DNA of 64,000 bases. It comes from Aestuariimicrobium kwangyangense DSM 21549 (lineage in GTDB: Bacteria; Actinomycetota; Actinomycetes; Propionibacteriales; Propionibacteriaceae). Below, in pieces: positions 56,274-64,000 of this stretch. The translations under genes and the position numbers were made by a program. The notes beneath the pieces are model-generated. The model ran no database searches. It saw nothing but the letters and a program-made list of their open reading frames with translations, and was not told where the DNA came from. The stretch is from contig NZ_ATXE01000004.1 of assembly GCF_000421525.1 (NCBI RefSeq), forward strand, positions 248,001-312,000, read 5' to 3'. Numbering within the stretch: position 1 is the first letter of the stretch; each line of letters opens with the position of its first letter.

Positions 56274-56299
56274 GAACCCCCGCCCTGGTGCGGGGGTTC
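56274..56299 (+). terminator. Rho-independent-like terminator after ppa
   Basis: A perfect ten-base-pair stem, GAACCCCCGC with GCGGGGGTTC, closes a six-base loop and is followed by TTGCGT. Confidence 0.82.
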
Positions 56300-56423
56300 T
56301 TGCGTGTGGAGCCGGTTGCTCGGCGGCCAAACGTGTCGATCGTGTGCTCCTGCACCAGATGTTCCCTCCCGGGGGCCACGATCGCTGTGACGGCACACGA
56401 TCCGCACGATTGAGCCGCGGGCA

Positions 56424-56483
56424 CTGACTCGACTGGCCCTGACTCGACTAGGCCTGACTCGACTGGGCCTGACTCGACTGGGC
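56424..56483 (+). repeat. Four tandem 15-bp repeats
   Basis: Four head-to-tail copies of CTGACTCGACTGGGC (with GGCC and AGGC variants in the first two) fill the intergenic space, ending 26 bases before the methyltransferase start. The last two units are identical, which points to recent slippage. There are no spacers between units. Confidence 0.9.
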
Positions 56484-56509
56484 CCGCATCCCCGGGGGAC
56501 ACTGGTGCG

Positions 56510-57559
56510 GTGACCCGATCCGCACTGCTGCTCTCACCCTCCGCCAACCGCGTCTACGCCGGCGAGGCCGCCGCCCTGGCCGCGGGGGAACTGCGCATCT
56601 GCGTGCCGGAGGGTCGTGAGGTGGCCACCTCGACCATCGCCGGCGTCGACTACCTCACCTTCGAGCACCCCGATGCGCCAACGGGCGGCTGGCCGGACGA
56701 CCTGGCGGGGGCAATCGCGGGGCTGTCGGCGACCCTGGCGGTGTTCGACCTGGTGGACGATCCCGCCAACGCAGACCAGCCCTTGCTGCGACCGGTGGCG
56801 TTGCCGCGCCGTGACTGGCTCGACGACGATCTCGTCACCATTCCCAAGTATCCCGGCAAGACCAACGAACAGTTCACCCGGCTGCTGGTCAACGTCACCC
56901 TCGCCGCGATGGTGCGTGAGTCCGAGCCCGGCCAGCCCCTGAGCATCCTTGATCCCCTCTGTGGACGAGGCACCACCCTGTTCACCGCCTGGCTGCTCGG
57001 CCACCACGGTTACGGCGTCGAGGGCGACACCAAGGCCGTCGAGCAGATGGCGGCCTACCTGAAGACGTGGCTGCGCCGCAAGCGCCTCAAGCACACCGCT
57101 GAGGTGTCGCCCGTGCGCCGCGAGGGCAAGGCGATCGGAAAGAGGTTCGACGCCGAACTCCGGCTCCCGGATCGTCCCGCCCTGAACCTCGGCGTGTTCA
57201 CGGGTGACACCCGCACCAGCCGCGAGCTCTGGGGCAGGAAGACCTTCGACGCGATCATCACCGATGCTCCCTACGGAGTGGTGCACGGCTCGTCCACCGA
57301 CGTGCGCGGGGTCACGGGCAAGCGGGATCGCTCCCCCGCGGGCCTGCTGGGAGAGGCCGTGCCAGTCTGGGCCGGACAGCTGAAGCCCGGCGGTGCACTC
57401 GGACTGTCGTGGAACACCCACGGGCTCAGCTACGAGAACCTGGCCGAGGTGATGGAGTCGGCGGGTCTGACCGTGTGCGAGGGCGAGGAGTGGCAGGGCT
57501 TCAACCACCGCGTCGACTCGAGCATCCAGCGCGACCTGATGGTGGCCGTCAAGCTCTGA
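56510..57559 (+). CDS. TRM11-like SAM-dependent methyltransferase
   Basis: This 349-residue RNA methyltransferase resembles the Trm11/UPF0020 group. The SAM-binding motif is SILDPLCGRGTTLFTAWLLG near residue 144, and the catalytic motif IV reads IITDAPYGVVHG near residue 248, the DPPY-like signature of N2-guanine or N6-adenine transfer to nucleic acid. The N-terminal 130 residues have no clear THUMP domain and include a conserved KYPGKTNEQFTRLLVNV segment. Its substrate is probably tRNA or rRNA. The GTG at 56510 lies close after the 15-bp tandem repeats. Confidence 0.82.
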   Translation: MTRSALLLSPSANRVYAGEAAALAAGELRICVPEGREVATSTIAGVDYLTFEHPDAPTGGWPDDLAGAIAGLSATLAVFDLVDDPANADQPLLRPVALPRRDWLDDDLVTIPKYPGKTNEQFTRLLVNVTLAAMVRESEPGQPLSILDPLCGRGTTLFTAWLLGHHGYGVEGDTKAVEQMAAYLKTWLRRKRLKHTAEVSPVRREGKAIGKRFDAELRLPDRPALNLGVFTGDTRTSRELWGRKTFDAIITDAPYGVVHGSSTDVRGVTGKRDRSPAGLLGEAVPVWAGQLKPGGALGLSWNTHGLSYENLAEVMESAGLTVCEGEEWQGFNHRVDSSIQRDLMVAVKL

Positions 57560-57579
57560 CCCAGCGCCCCCGAGCAGCC

Positions 57580-58629
57580 TCAGGAGGCCGAGCGGCGGCC
57601 CCGGCGGGGTGCCTTGGCCGGCTTGGCCTGCAGCTGCACCCGGTCGCGCAACCAGCCCAACTGTTCCCAGCGCTGGATCTGCTGACCACCCTCGTGCCCG
57701 TTGTAGGGGTAGACATTGATGGCCGACTCTGGGGCCGTGTCTGCCTTCTGGCCCCACTGGTTGAAGGCGGCGTAGACCGTGCTCGGCGGGCAGACCTGGT
57801 CCATCAGCGCCACCGAGAACAGGGTCGGGCAGGTGGCCCGGCGAGCGAGGTTGACCCCGTCGAAGTAGCTGAGGGTGCGCATCGACTGCTCGATGTCTCG
57901 GGGACGGGTGCAGAAGTACTCGCCGATCTCCTTGTAGGGCCGCGAGTCGGTGAGCGTGAGGGCGCGTTCGAAGTGGCACAGGAAGGGCACGTCGGGCAGG
58001 GCGCCGGCCAGGGTGATACCCGCCATCGGGGCCAGCCCAGCCGCCGCGATCGTCATCGCCCCACCTTGGGACCCGCCCGCGACGAAGACCAGGTCGGGGT
58101 CGATCTGGGGCACCTGTTGGGCGACCTCGAGCAGGCGCACCACGTCGACGTAGAGACGCCGGTAGTAGTAGCGGTCGGGATCGTCCAGTCCGGTGGTCAT
58201 GACGCCGGGGACGTTCCCGCCTGCGAATTCGGACGAGTCCGGGGTGCCCTCGAAGATGCTGGCCGTCGACCAGCCCTGACCGCGGGTGTCGAGCACCAGG
58301 TGGGCGTAGCCGGCATTCACGTACTCGCCTGGGAAGGGCATCCCGCGACCGCCGGAGTAGCCGTGGTACTGCACGACGACCGGGACGTTGTCGTGGTCGG
58401 CGGGCACGAACAACCAGGCCTTCACGTCCTGCCCGCCGAAACCGGCGAAGGTCACGTCATAGGTGTCGTGGAGGGTGGCACGGGCGTCGATCGGCTCGAG
58501 CCTGAGGTTGAGGTCGTGCCGTCTGGCCTCGTCGAGGGTGCGCTGCCAGAAATCGTCGAAGTCTCCCGGTTCGGAGACGTCGGGGCGGTACGACTGCAGT
58601 TCCTCGAGGGGAAGGTCAAACAAGGCCAT
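57580..58629 (-). CDS. Acetylxylan esterase (AXE1, cephalosporin C deacetylase) family hydrolase
   Basis: This 349-residue alpha/beta hydrolase belongs to carbohydrate esterase family 7. It starts MALFDLPLEELQSYRP as in the family. The RGQ motif is in VLDTRGQGWSTAS, the nucleophilic Ser in VAGGSQGGAM, the Asp in VALMDQVCPP and the catalytic His in YNGHEGG. Family members remove acetyl groups from xylo-oligosaccharides and cephalosporin C. There is no signal peptide, so it acts inside the cell. A basic tail (PRRGRRSAS) ends it. The ATG at 58629 fits the family start. Confidence 0.93.
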   Translation of the reverse strand: MALFDLPLEELQSYRPDVSEPGDFDDFWQRTLDEARRHDLNLRLEPIDARATLHDTYDVTFAGFGGQDVKAWLFVPADHDNVPVVVQYHGYSGGRGMPFPGEYVNAGYAHLVLDTRGQGWSTASIFEGTPDSSEFAGGNVPGVMTTGLDDPDRYYYRRLYVDVVRLLEVAQQVPQIDPDLVFVAGGSQGGAMTIAAAGLAPMAGITLAGALPDVPFLCHFERALTLTDSRPYKEIGEYFCTRPRDIEQSMRTLSYFDGVNLARRATCPTLFSVALMDQVCPPSTVYAAFNQWGQKADTAPESAINVYPYNGHEGGQQIQRWEQLGWLRDRVQLQAKPAKAPRRGRRSAS

Positions 58630-58686
58630 GCGCCGAATCCTATGCTGCCGGGGACCGGCGGCGACCATCGTCCCTAAGCTGGGAGG

Positions 58687-59169
58687 GTGCCCACCCTGTT
58701 CCTGCTCAGACACGCGAAGACCGAGGCCGCGCATTCCGGGGGCGACAAGGCCCGCGAGCTCACCGATCGGGGACGCGCGGACGCCCGTGCCGTGGGTGCC
58801 CAGCTGCGCCGGCGCGGCATCGACCTGGTGCTGTGCTCCTCGGCGGTGCGCACCCGTCAGACCGTGCAGGAACTGGGGCTCGACGCCCGGGTCGAGACCA
58901 TGGACGCGCTCTACAACTGCGATGTCGAGACGATGCTGCAGCGCATCGGCGAGACCGAAGACTCGGTGTCGCACCTGCTCGTGGTGGGCCACTCCCCCAC
59001 CATCCCTGCAGCCGCGGCCGAACTGGTGTGGGCCGCGCAGCCGCGCGAGGCCGACCAATTGGCATGCAGCTTCCCGACGGCTGCGTGGGCCGAGATCACC
59101 TTCGAGGGCACCTGGCGGGATCTGGAAAGGGCCAGGTTGGCGGCCGTGCATCGTCCCCGAGACGTCTGA
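58687..59169 (+). CDS. Histidine phosphatase family protein (SixA type)
   Basis: This 160-residue phosphatase has the catalytic LLRHAKTEA motif (His at residue 9) at the N-terminus and the second His in VVGHSPTIPA near residue 99. Its length and RHAK motif match SixA, which dephosphorylates histidine phosphotransfer proteins in E. coli; in actinobacteria the target is unknown. The GTG at 58687 is divergent from the esterase gene. Confidence 0.92.
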   Translation: MPTLFLLRHAKTEAAHSGGDKARELTDRGRADARAVGAQLRRRGIDLVLCSSAVRTRQTVQELGLDARVETMDALYNCDVETMLQRIGETEDSVSHLLVVGHSPTIPAAAAELVWAAQPREADQLACSFPTAAWAEITFEGTWRDLERARLAAVHRPRDV

Positions 59170-59187
59170 GCGTCGGACAAAGCCCTC

Positions 59188-60048
59188 TCACAGGGGCTGC
59201 AGCAGGATGCGGACTGATCTGCCGCCGGTGCACACGATGAAGTCCGGGCGGGTGCACGACAGGGTGTAGGTCTGCTTGGTCACCGGGCTGGTGGCCACCA
59301 CGGTGAACGGCCCGGTGCGGGTGCGGTCGACCTGGGCGAGCACCGTCCGGGCGAAGGCACACGAGGTCTGGCGGTTGACGGCCACGTCGGCGCCGCAGGG
59401 GGTGGCCGACGCGGGCCACGGCAACCGGGTGGGCGTGGGCCTGGGTGTGGGCGTGGGCTTCCGGCTGGTCGAGATGGACGGCGCAGAACTGGCCTTGGTG
59501 GTGGACGACGGGGCAGCTGACGGCACCGTGGGGGAAGTGGTCACGGAGGCGGACGGGCTCGGATCGGCCGAGGGGCCGAGGTTGAACAACGACCACGACA
59601 CGATCACGATCGGCACCACCGCCACCAGCAGCGCCATCGCCAGCACGACCAAGGCGATGCGGTTGCGTCGGGTGTGTTGTCTGGACGAGGCCGCCCGCAC
59701 ATGTCGTTGGGCCGCGTCGGCGCGCACCTGCTGGGCGCGTTCGTCGAACAACCGGGGGTCGATCGGGAGCTCATGGGTGGCATCGGTGGGCGTCGAGGGA
59801 GCTGCGGCCGTGGCGGACCCCACCCGGTGGTCGGCGGGCGGAGGAGGTGGCGTCGATGCTTCGTGATCGAGGGGCAGGGGTGGACGGATCGCCGTCTCGA
59901 CCAGCTCCTCGGGCAGCTCGCGGACGATCTCGGCGCGGGTCATCGGAGGGGTGAGTCGGACCGCGCCCGAGCTGCGCAGGTCGGCACCGCACCGGGGGCA
60001 GTGGTCGGCGGTCGCCGGGATGGGACCACCGCACTGGCTGCAGAACAT
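59188..60048 (-). CDS. Zinc-ribbon single-pass membrane protein with extracytoplasmic domain
   Basis: This 286-residue protein begins with a zinc ribbon (MFCSQCGGPIPATADHCPRC), followed by about 110 cytoplasmic residues rich in Pro, Ala and Glu. One transmembrane helix (ALVVLAMALLVAVVPIVIVSW) leads to a Ser/Thr/Pro linker and an extracytoplasmic C-terminal domain of about 75 residues with Cys residues (TPCGADV, TSCAFAR, LSCTRPD, VCTGG) suited to two disulfides. Function is unknown. It is divergent from amt, separated by about 140 bases. The architecture echoes the protein at 6550-7302. Confidence 0.75.
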   Translation of the reverse strand: MFCSQCGGPIPATADHCPRCGADLRSSGAVRLTPPMTRAEIVRELPEELVETAIRPPLPLDHEASTPPPPPADHRVGSATAAAPSTPTDATHELPIDPRLFDERAQQVRADAAQRHVRAASSRQHTRRNRIALVVLAMALLVAVVPIVIVSWSLFNLGPSADPSPSASVTTSPTVPSAAPSSTTKASSAPSISTSRKPTPTPRPTPTRLPWPASATPCGADVAVNRQTSCAFARTVLAQVDRTRTGPFTVVATSPVTKQTYTLSCTRPDFIVCTGGRSVRILLQPL

Positions 60049-60188
60049 TCACACCTCCTTCGCCGACCCTACGTGCCCGGTCCGCACGCAGCGGGGCGAC
60101 ATCTGCTCGTAACACAGACCACGATCTCGTCACATGACTGTGACCCGGACGCGACTCGAGTGAAAAACCCGCCAGTCAGAGTACTGGC

Positions 60189-61571
60189 ATGACCATTCTC
60201 GAGCTCAACACCGGCGACACGGCCTGGGTGCTCATCTCAGCTGCGCTCGTGCTGTTGATGACCCCCGCCCTCGCCTTCTTCTACGGCGGCATGGTGCGCT
60301 CCAAGAGCGTGCTGAACATGATGATGATGTCGATCGTCACCATGGGCATCGTCAGCATCCTGTGGGTGCTCTTCGGTTTCTCGATGTCGTTCGGCAACTC
60401 CTGGCACGGGTTCGTCGGAAACCCGCTGCAGTTCGCCGGCATGAAGGGTACCTTCGACACCCTCGTCGGTCCGGAGGGGCACCAGATCCCCTTGCTGGTC
60501 TTCGTCGGTTTCCAGGCTGCCTTCGCCATCATCGCCGTCGCCCTGGTCTCGGGCGCCGTCGCCGACCGCATGAAGTTCTCGGCCTGGATCGTCTTCGCCA
60601 CCCTCTGGGCGGTGCTCGTCTACTTCCCGGCCGCCCACTGGGTCTTCGCGTTCGACGGCTTCGTGGCCGAGCGCGGCGGATGGATCGCCAACCAGGTGAA
60701 GGCCTTCGACTTCGCCGGCGGGACCGCCATCCACATCAACGCTGGCGCCGCCGCGCTGGTGCTCGCGCTTGTACTGGGCAAGCGACTGGGATTCGGCACC
60801 AAGCCGATGCGCCCCCACAACCTGACCCTGGTGATGCTGGGGGCGGGCCTGCTGTGGTTCGGCTGGTTCGGCTTCAACGCCGGTTCCGCTCTCGGAGCCA
60901 ACGGACTGGCCGGCCTGGCGTGGATCAACACCCTGGTCGCCACTGCGGGCGCCATGCTCGCCTGGCTCGTCGTCGAGAAGGTCCGCGACGGTCACCCCAC
61001 CTCGCTCGGTGCCGCCTCGGGCATCGTGGCCGGTCTGGTCGCCATCACTCCGGCGTGCGCCACCGTCACCCCGCTGGGGGCCATCGCCATCGGCGCGCTG
61101 GCCGGTATCGCCTGCCCGCTGGCGCTCAGCCTGAAGACCCGCTTCGGCTATGACGATGCGCTCGACGTGGTCGGCGTCCACCTGGTCGGTGGCCTCGTCG
61201 GCACCCTCGCCATCGGACTGTTCGCCAAGGGATCGCTCACCGGTGGTGTGGCTGGCCTGTTCTACGGGGGCGGCTTCGAGCAGCTCGGACGCCAGGCGAT
61301 CGGCGCCTTCGCCGTGATGGCGTACTCGGGTCTGGTCACCCTGCTGATCGCGCTCGCCATCAAGTACACGATCGGCCTGCGTGTCTCGACCGATGACGAG
61401 GTCAGCGGCGTCGACATCACCGAGCATGCCGAGAACGGCTACGACTTCAGCCGGGTGGGCTACTCGTCCTACCGAGTGCAGCAGACCCTGGTGATCCCCG
61501 CCGCCCCGGTCAGCCCCGTCGATTTCGAGACCACCGACGCCCCGGCCCGCATCAAGGAGGAGGTCAAGTGA
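60189..61571 (+). CDS. amt: Ammonium transporter (Amt family)
   Basis: This trimeric ammonium channel of 460 residues has about eleven transmembrane helices. The family signature lies near residues 177-195 (FDFAGGTAIHINAGAAALVL), with the first of the twin pore histidines. The second is in DVVGVHLVGGLVGTLA near residue 325. The C-terminal cytoplasmic tail (STDDEVSGVDITEHAENGYD) is the usual PII-contact region. The ATG at 60189 gives the expected start, and the stop overlaps the glnB start (GTGA). Expression is probably nitrogen-controlled; no clear GlnR or AmtR box could be established. Confidence 0.96.
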   Translation: MTILELNTGDTAWVLISAALVLLMTPALAFFYGGMVRSKSVLNMMMMSIVTMGIVSILWVLFGFSMSFGNSWHGFVGNPLQFAGMKGTFDTLVGPEGHQIPLLVFVGFQAAFAIIAVALVSGAVADRMKFSAWIVFATLWAVLVYFPAAHWVFAFDGFVAERGGWIANQVKAFDFAGGTAIHINAGAAALVLALVLGKRLGFGTKPMRPHNLTLVMLGAGLLWFGWFGFNAGSALGANGLAGLAWINTLVATAGAMLAWLVVEKVRDGHPTSLGAASGIVAGLVAITPACATVTPLGAIAIGALAGIACPLALSLKTRFGYDDALDVVGVHLVGGLVGTLAIGLFAKGSLTGGVAGLFYGGGFEQLGRQAIGAFAVMAYSGLVTLLIALAIKYTIGLRVSTDDEVSGVDITEHAENGYDFSRVGYSSYRVQQTLVIPAAPVSPVDFETTDAPARIKEEVK

Positions 61572-61906
61572 AGCTGATCACCGCGATCGTCCAGCCCACC
61601 ATCCTGCAGACCGTGCAGGTGGCCCTGGCCCAGTACGGAGTGACCGGCATGACCGTCTCGGAGGCCAGCGGGTTCGCCCGCCAGCGGGGCCACACCGAGG
61701 TGTACCGCGGCACCGAGTACACCATCGACTTCATCTCCAAGGCCCGCATCGAGGTGCTGGCCACCGACGAGAAGGCCGACCGCATCGTCCAGGTGATCTG
61801 TGACGCCGCCCGCACCGGTTCGGTCGGCGACGGCAAGGTCTGGGTCAGCACACTCGACCAGGTCGTGCGCATCCGCACCTCAGAGACCGGGGACGACGCC
61901 ATCTGA
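61568..61906 (+). CDS. glnB: Nitrogen regulatory PII protein
   Basis: This PII signal protein of 112 residues senses ATP/ADP and 2-oxoglutarate and blocks Amt when nitrogen is plentiful. The T-loop is RQRGHTEVYRGTEYTIDF with Tyr46 and Tyr51 both present. The C-terminal signature is GDGKVWVSTLDQVVRIRT. The N-terminal KP motif reads VQPT instead of the usual VKPF, with Gln at position 9. The GTG at 61568 overlaps amt by four bases. A glnD uridylyl/adenylyltransferase gene, common next in actinobacteria, does not follow. Confidence 0.96.
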   Translation: MKLITAIVQPTILQTVQVALAQYGVTGMTVSEASGFARQRGHTEVYRGTEYTIDFISKARIEVLATDEKADRIVQVICDAARTGSVGDGKVWVSTLDQVVRIRTSETGDDAI

Positions 61907-61947
61907 GCGGACCCTTGTACCCGATGTGACGGTACGTCCCCGTAAAG

Positions 61948-61979
61948 CAGGGCCCCGGCCAGGTGTGGTCGGGGCCCTG
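61948..61979. terminator. Terminator after amt-glnB
   Basis: A perfect ten-base-pair stem, CAGGGCCCCG with CGGGGCCCTG, encloses a 12-base loop and is followed by TTGCGT. It stands between glnB and the convergent amine oxidase gene. Confidence 0.82.
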
Positions 61980-61994
61980 TTGCGTGATCTTGGG

Positions 61995-63341
61995 TCAGGC
62001 GAGCGCCTGCAGCACCTGGGCAGCCCCGGCCAGACCCGAGCGCACCGCGCCCTCCATGTAGCCGTTGAAGGTGGTGGCGAACTCGGCGCCCGCGAAGAAC
62101 TCGCGTCCATTCGGCTCCGCCAGGGCGGGCCCGGAGGCCGTCCAGACACCGGGGGCGAAGTGGGCCCCGTGGCAGCCTCGGGTGAACTCCTCCGACGACC
62201 AGTCACGGTCGACGTACTCCAGCGGCTCGTCGGGGGCGGGTCCGAAGGCGGCGGTGACGGCATCGGTGAAGGCTCGCTGGCGCAGGTAGACGCTCTTGGT
62301 GCCCCAGCCGTCGGCGTCGGGGCCGGAGAAGAAGCCGAGCAGCACTCCTCGTCCACCCTCCTGGCTGGAGTCGAAGCTCACCCGCACGGGGCCGGCGTCG
62401 GAGCCCATCTGCCCCGAGTGACCGCGCTCGCGCCACCACGGCGTGGGGTAGACGAGGAAGGCCTTGATGACATTGCCCGCTGGCACCTTGGCCGCCAGGT
62501 CGAGGCGCCACTCGGGCAGCGCGGGTTCGTGGACGAGACCCACCGCGAGCTTGGGCGGAAGGCAGTTGACCACCGAACGGGCCTGCAACTGCTCGCCCGA
62601 GGCGAGGGTGACGGTGACCCATTCGTCGGACTGGGCGACACCGGTGACGACGCAGCCGAGTCGGATGGCGTCCCCCAGATCGGAGGCGAGGCGCTCACAG
62701 ATGGCGGCAGCACCGCCGGCGACCCGCCGCTGCCTGACACCGCCGTTGACGGCGATCATCGTCTCCATGTCGGTGCCCGAGTTGGCCCGGTGGAGGGCCT
62801 CGGTCAGCGAGATCTGGTCGGGCTCCACGCGGAAGCTGGCCCGGAAGACGCGCAGGAACCACTGCTGCGCGGCGGGCGTGCGCAGGTTGGAGTTGACCCA
62901 TCGGACGAGCGCCCGCGACAACCACTTCACGTTGCCCTCGGCCCACGCGGGGTCATCGGCGATGCGCTCGGCCAGGTGACGGAACCGGGCCAGGCCCTCG
63001 CCCAGATCGGCCAGCTCGAAGGGGTTCAGGCTGGCTGCCAGTTCGTCGCGGGTGGGCAGCTTCGAGACATTCCCACCCATGCGCACGGCGACGTCGCCGG
63101 CGCTGGGTGCGACGAGTTCCAGGTGCAGCCGAGCCACCAGTTCGTGCATGCGGGTGTGGCCGTCGGCGATCCACTGCCCGCCGAAGTCGACCACCTGTCC
63201 GTCGCCGAGCACCCCGGCCTCGACCCGGCCGCCGATGCGGTCGCGAGCCTCCACGACCACGACGGAGCGGCCCTTGGCGACGAGTTCGGTGGCGGCGCTC
63301 AGCCCCGCGAGACCAGCTCCCAGCACGATGCAGTCGAGCAT
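61995..63341 (-). CDS. Flavin monoamine oxidase family protein
   Basis: This FAD-dependent amine oxidase of 448 residues starts with MLDCIVLGAGLAGLSAA, the dinucleotide-binding GxGxxG motif, and VVVVEARDRIGGRV. It has the typical FGGQWIADGHTRMHEL segment. The C-terminal FAD motif is FFAGAEFATTFNGYMEGAVRSG (spread over residues about 412-433). There is no signal peptide. The substrate may be a polyamine or aromatic amine; this cannot be decided from sequence. The ATG at 63341 follows a GAAAGGA ribosome binding site. Confidence 0.92.
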   Translation of the reverse strand: MLDCIVLGAGLAGLSAATELVAKGRSVVVVEARDRIGGRVEAGVLGDGQVVDFGGQWIADGHTRMHELVARLHLELVAPSAGDVAVRMGGNVSKLPTRDELAASLNPFELADLGEGLARFRHLAERIADDPAWAEGNVKWLSRALVRWVNSNLRTPAAQQWFLRVFRASFRVEPDQISLTEALHRANSGTDMETMIAVNGGVRQRRVAGGAAAICERLASDLGDAIRLGCVVTGVAQSDEWVTVTLASGEQLQARSVVNCLPPKLAVGLVHEPALPEWRLDLAAKVPAGNVIKAFLVYPTPWWRERGHSGQMGSDAGPVRVSFDSSQEGGRGVLLGFFSGPDADGWGTKSVYLRQRAFTDAVTAAFGPAPDEPLEYVDRDWSSEEFTRGCHGAHFAPGVWTASGPALAEPNGREFFAGAEFATTFNGYMEGAVRSGLAGAAQVLQALA

Positions 63342-63465
63342 GCGGGGTCCTTTCCGTGGGTCGGAGCGTGGCGGATGCCACATCTCAGTGCGGAGTTGAC
63401 CCTACGCGCCCCGGCCACCGGCCCGACCCCTGGGGGTGCCCATTGAGACCCCTGGGCAGCGTGAG

Positions 63466-63538
63466 AGCCGCCTACGGGAATCGAACCCGTGACCTACGCT
63501 TTACGAGAGCGTCGCTCTACCATCTGAGCTAAGGCGGC
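63466..63538 (-). tRNA. tRNA-Thr (anticodon CGU)
   Basis: On the minus strand a full cloverleaf forms: acceptor GCCGCCT with AGGCGGC, D arm GCTC/GAGC, anticodon stem ACGCT/AGCGT with loop CTCGTAA (anticodon CGT) and T arm ACGGG-TTCGATT-CCCGT. CCA is not encoded. The length is 73 bases including the discriminator. Confidence 0.96.
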
Positions 63539-63647
63539 ATGCTGAGCAACCAGCGCGGGAAACCTTACCAACGCAGGACCGAGCCGCGCACCTCAGGCCG
63601 AAGTCAGCCGTTCCAGGTGTCGGCGTCAGCCCCTGCAGGTGCCGACG

Positions 63648-64000
63648 TCAGCCCCTGCAGGTGATGGCCTTCGGCACCGTCCCCTCGTTCAGGTAGGCCT
63701 CCACCGGCCCCCGGACGCAGGCCCCACCCAACTCGTAGGCGGAGTGCCCCGCACCCTCGCGGGTGATCAGCACGGCATGGTCGAGTTGCTCAGACATCCA
63801 CACCGCCTGCTGGTAGGGGGTCGCCGGGTCGATGGTCGACCCCAGCACCACGATCGGCGCCGATCCCTTGGCGGTCAACCGCAACTGTGGGGCCGGACGG
63901 GCCGTCCAGACCGGACAGGTCAGGTTCACCCCGAACCAGAAGCCGAAGATCGGTGCGCGTCCGCGGTCGACCACCCATTGGCGTCGGGCGCCGGCCACGC
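63648..64000 (-). CDS. Alpha/beta hydrolase, C-terminal part (TAP-like domain), partial
   Basis: The last 117 or so residues of an alpha/beta hydrolase lie in the window; the N-terminus is off the right edge. The fragment has the strand-Asp segment APIVVLGSTIDPATPYQQA and the catalytic His in EGAGHSAYELGG, as in tripeptidyl aminopeptidase-like (SlpD/TAP) exported hydrolases. A Cys in the PVWTARPAPQL-preceding NLTCPVW and in CVRGP/ITCRG could form disulfides. The catalytic Ser is outside the window. Confidence 0.88.
   Translation of the reverse strand, partial: VAGARRQWVVDRGRAPIFGFWFGVNLTCPVWTARPAPQLRLTAKGSAPIVVLGSTIDPATPYQQAVWMSEQLDHAVLITREGAGHSAYELGGACVRGPVEAYLNEGTVPKAITCRG

Noticed and set aside
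56424-56483. Possible CRISPR array
   Set aside because: The 15-bp units abut without spacers, and no cas gene is present.
63466-63538. tRNA-Thr as an integration site
   Set aside because: No integrase and no repeated copy of the tRNA 3' end are visible nearby.

Overview
The window reads as a contiguous piece of chromosome from a high-GC, Gram-positive actinobacterium, most likely a member of Propionibacteriales or a close relative. The supporting evidence is the strong G/C third-position bias, frequent GTG starts, stop/start overlaps (ATGA, GTGA) inside operons, and actinobacterial marker genes: radA-disA, clpC, lsr2, the ftsH-folE-folP-folB-folK-DUF3180 run, a DUF2342 zincin beside tilS-hpt, and UgpAEB without its own ATPase. 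The genus assignment is inference. No stretch longer than about 300 bases lacks a gene. The window cuts two genes: an SDR oxidoreductase at the left edge and an alpha/beta hydrolase at the right edge.

Layout. 1-8.3 kb: proline dehydrogenase, a CPBP membrane protein, a TIM-barrel isomerase-like protein, a VOC protein, radA-disA (DNA repair and c-di-AMP synthesis) and mutY. 8.3-15.3 kb: two transport operons. The first is ugpAEB for glycerophosphodiester or glycerol-3-phosphate uptake, behind a PHO-box-like direct repeat. The second is a TPP-riboswitch-controlled ECF system (YkoE/D/C type) ending in a small P-loop kinase. 15.3-24.4 kb: a membrane protein, an epimerase, poxB, a PAP2 phosphatase, a DUF559-like gene flanked by two related 80-bp inverted-repeat-bounded elements, a PIG-L deacetylase, a phytanoyl-CoA dioxygenase-like protein, glutathione peroxidase, and a divergent TetR/DUF4386 pair with two operator-like palindromes.

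24.5-33.3 kb is the most accessory-looking part. It holds a DUF222/HNH nuclease, a large PLD-helicase-DUF3427 protein of visibly lower GC, two tandem secreted LRR/FG-GAP paralogues, and a duplicated-module DUF6766 membrane protein with a coupled one-helix peptide.

33.5-44.7 kb: a formaldehyde-dehydrogenase-like ADH facing clpC across a perfect 36-bp palindrome, a MoxR/DUF58 operon, lsr2, a stand-alone NuoD-like protein that appears to lack the quinone ligands, a coiled-coil membrane protein and DUF3180. 44.7-49.1 kb: the folate operon driven from ftsH. 49.3-55.7 kb: an aldehyde dehydrogenase, two DUF202 genes, then hpt, tilS, a DUF2342 zincin and a PBP4-type carboxypeptidase in a tightly packed reverse operon, divergent from ppa. 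56-64 kb: a Trm11-like methyltransferase, an acetylxylan-esterase-family hydrolase, a SixA phosphatase, a zinc-ribbon membrane protein, amt-glnB, a flavin amine oxidase, tRNA-Thr(CGU) and the partial hydrolase.

Candidates for undescribed biology, in order: the paired palindromic elements around the DUF559 gene, the PLD-helicase-DUF3427 island, the orphan NuoD-like protein, and the unknown kinase inside the TPP-riboswitch operon.
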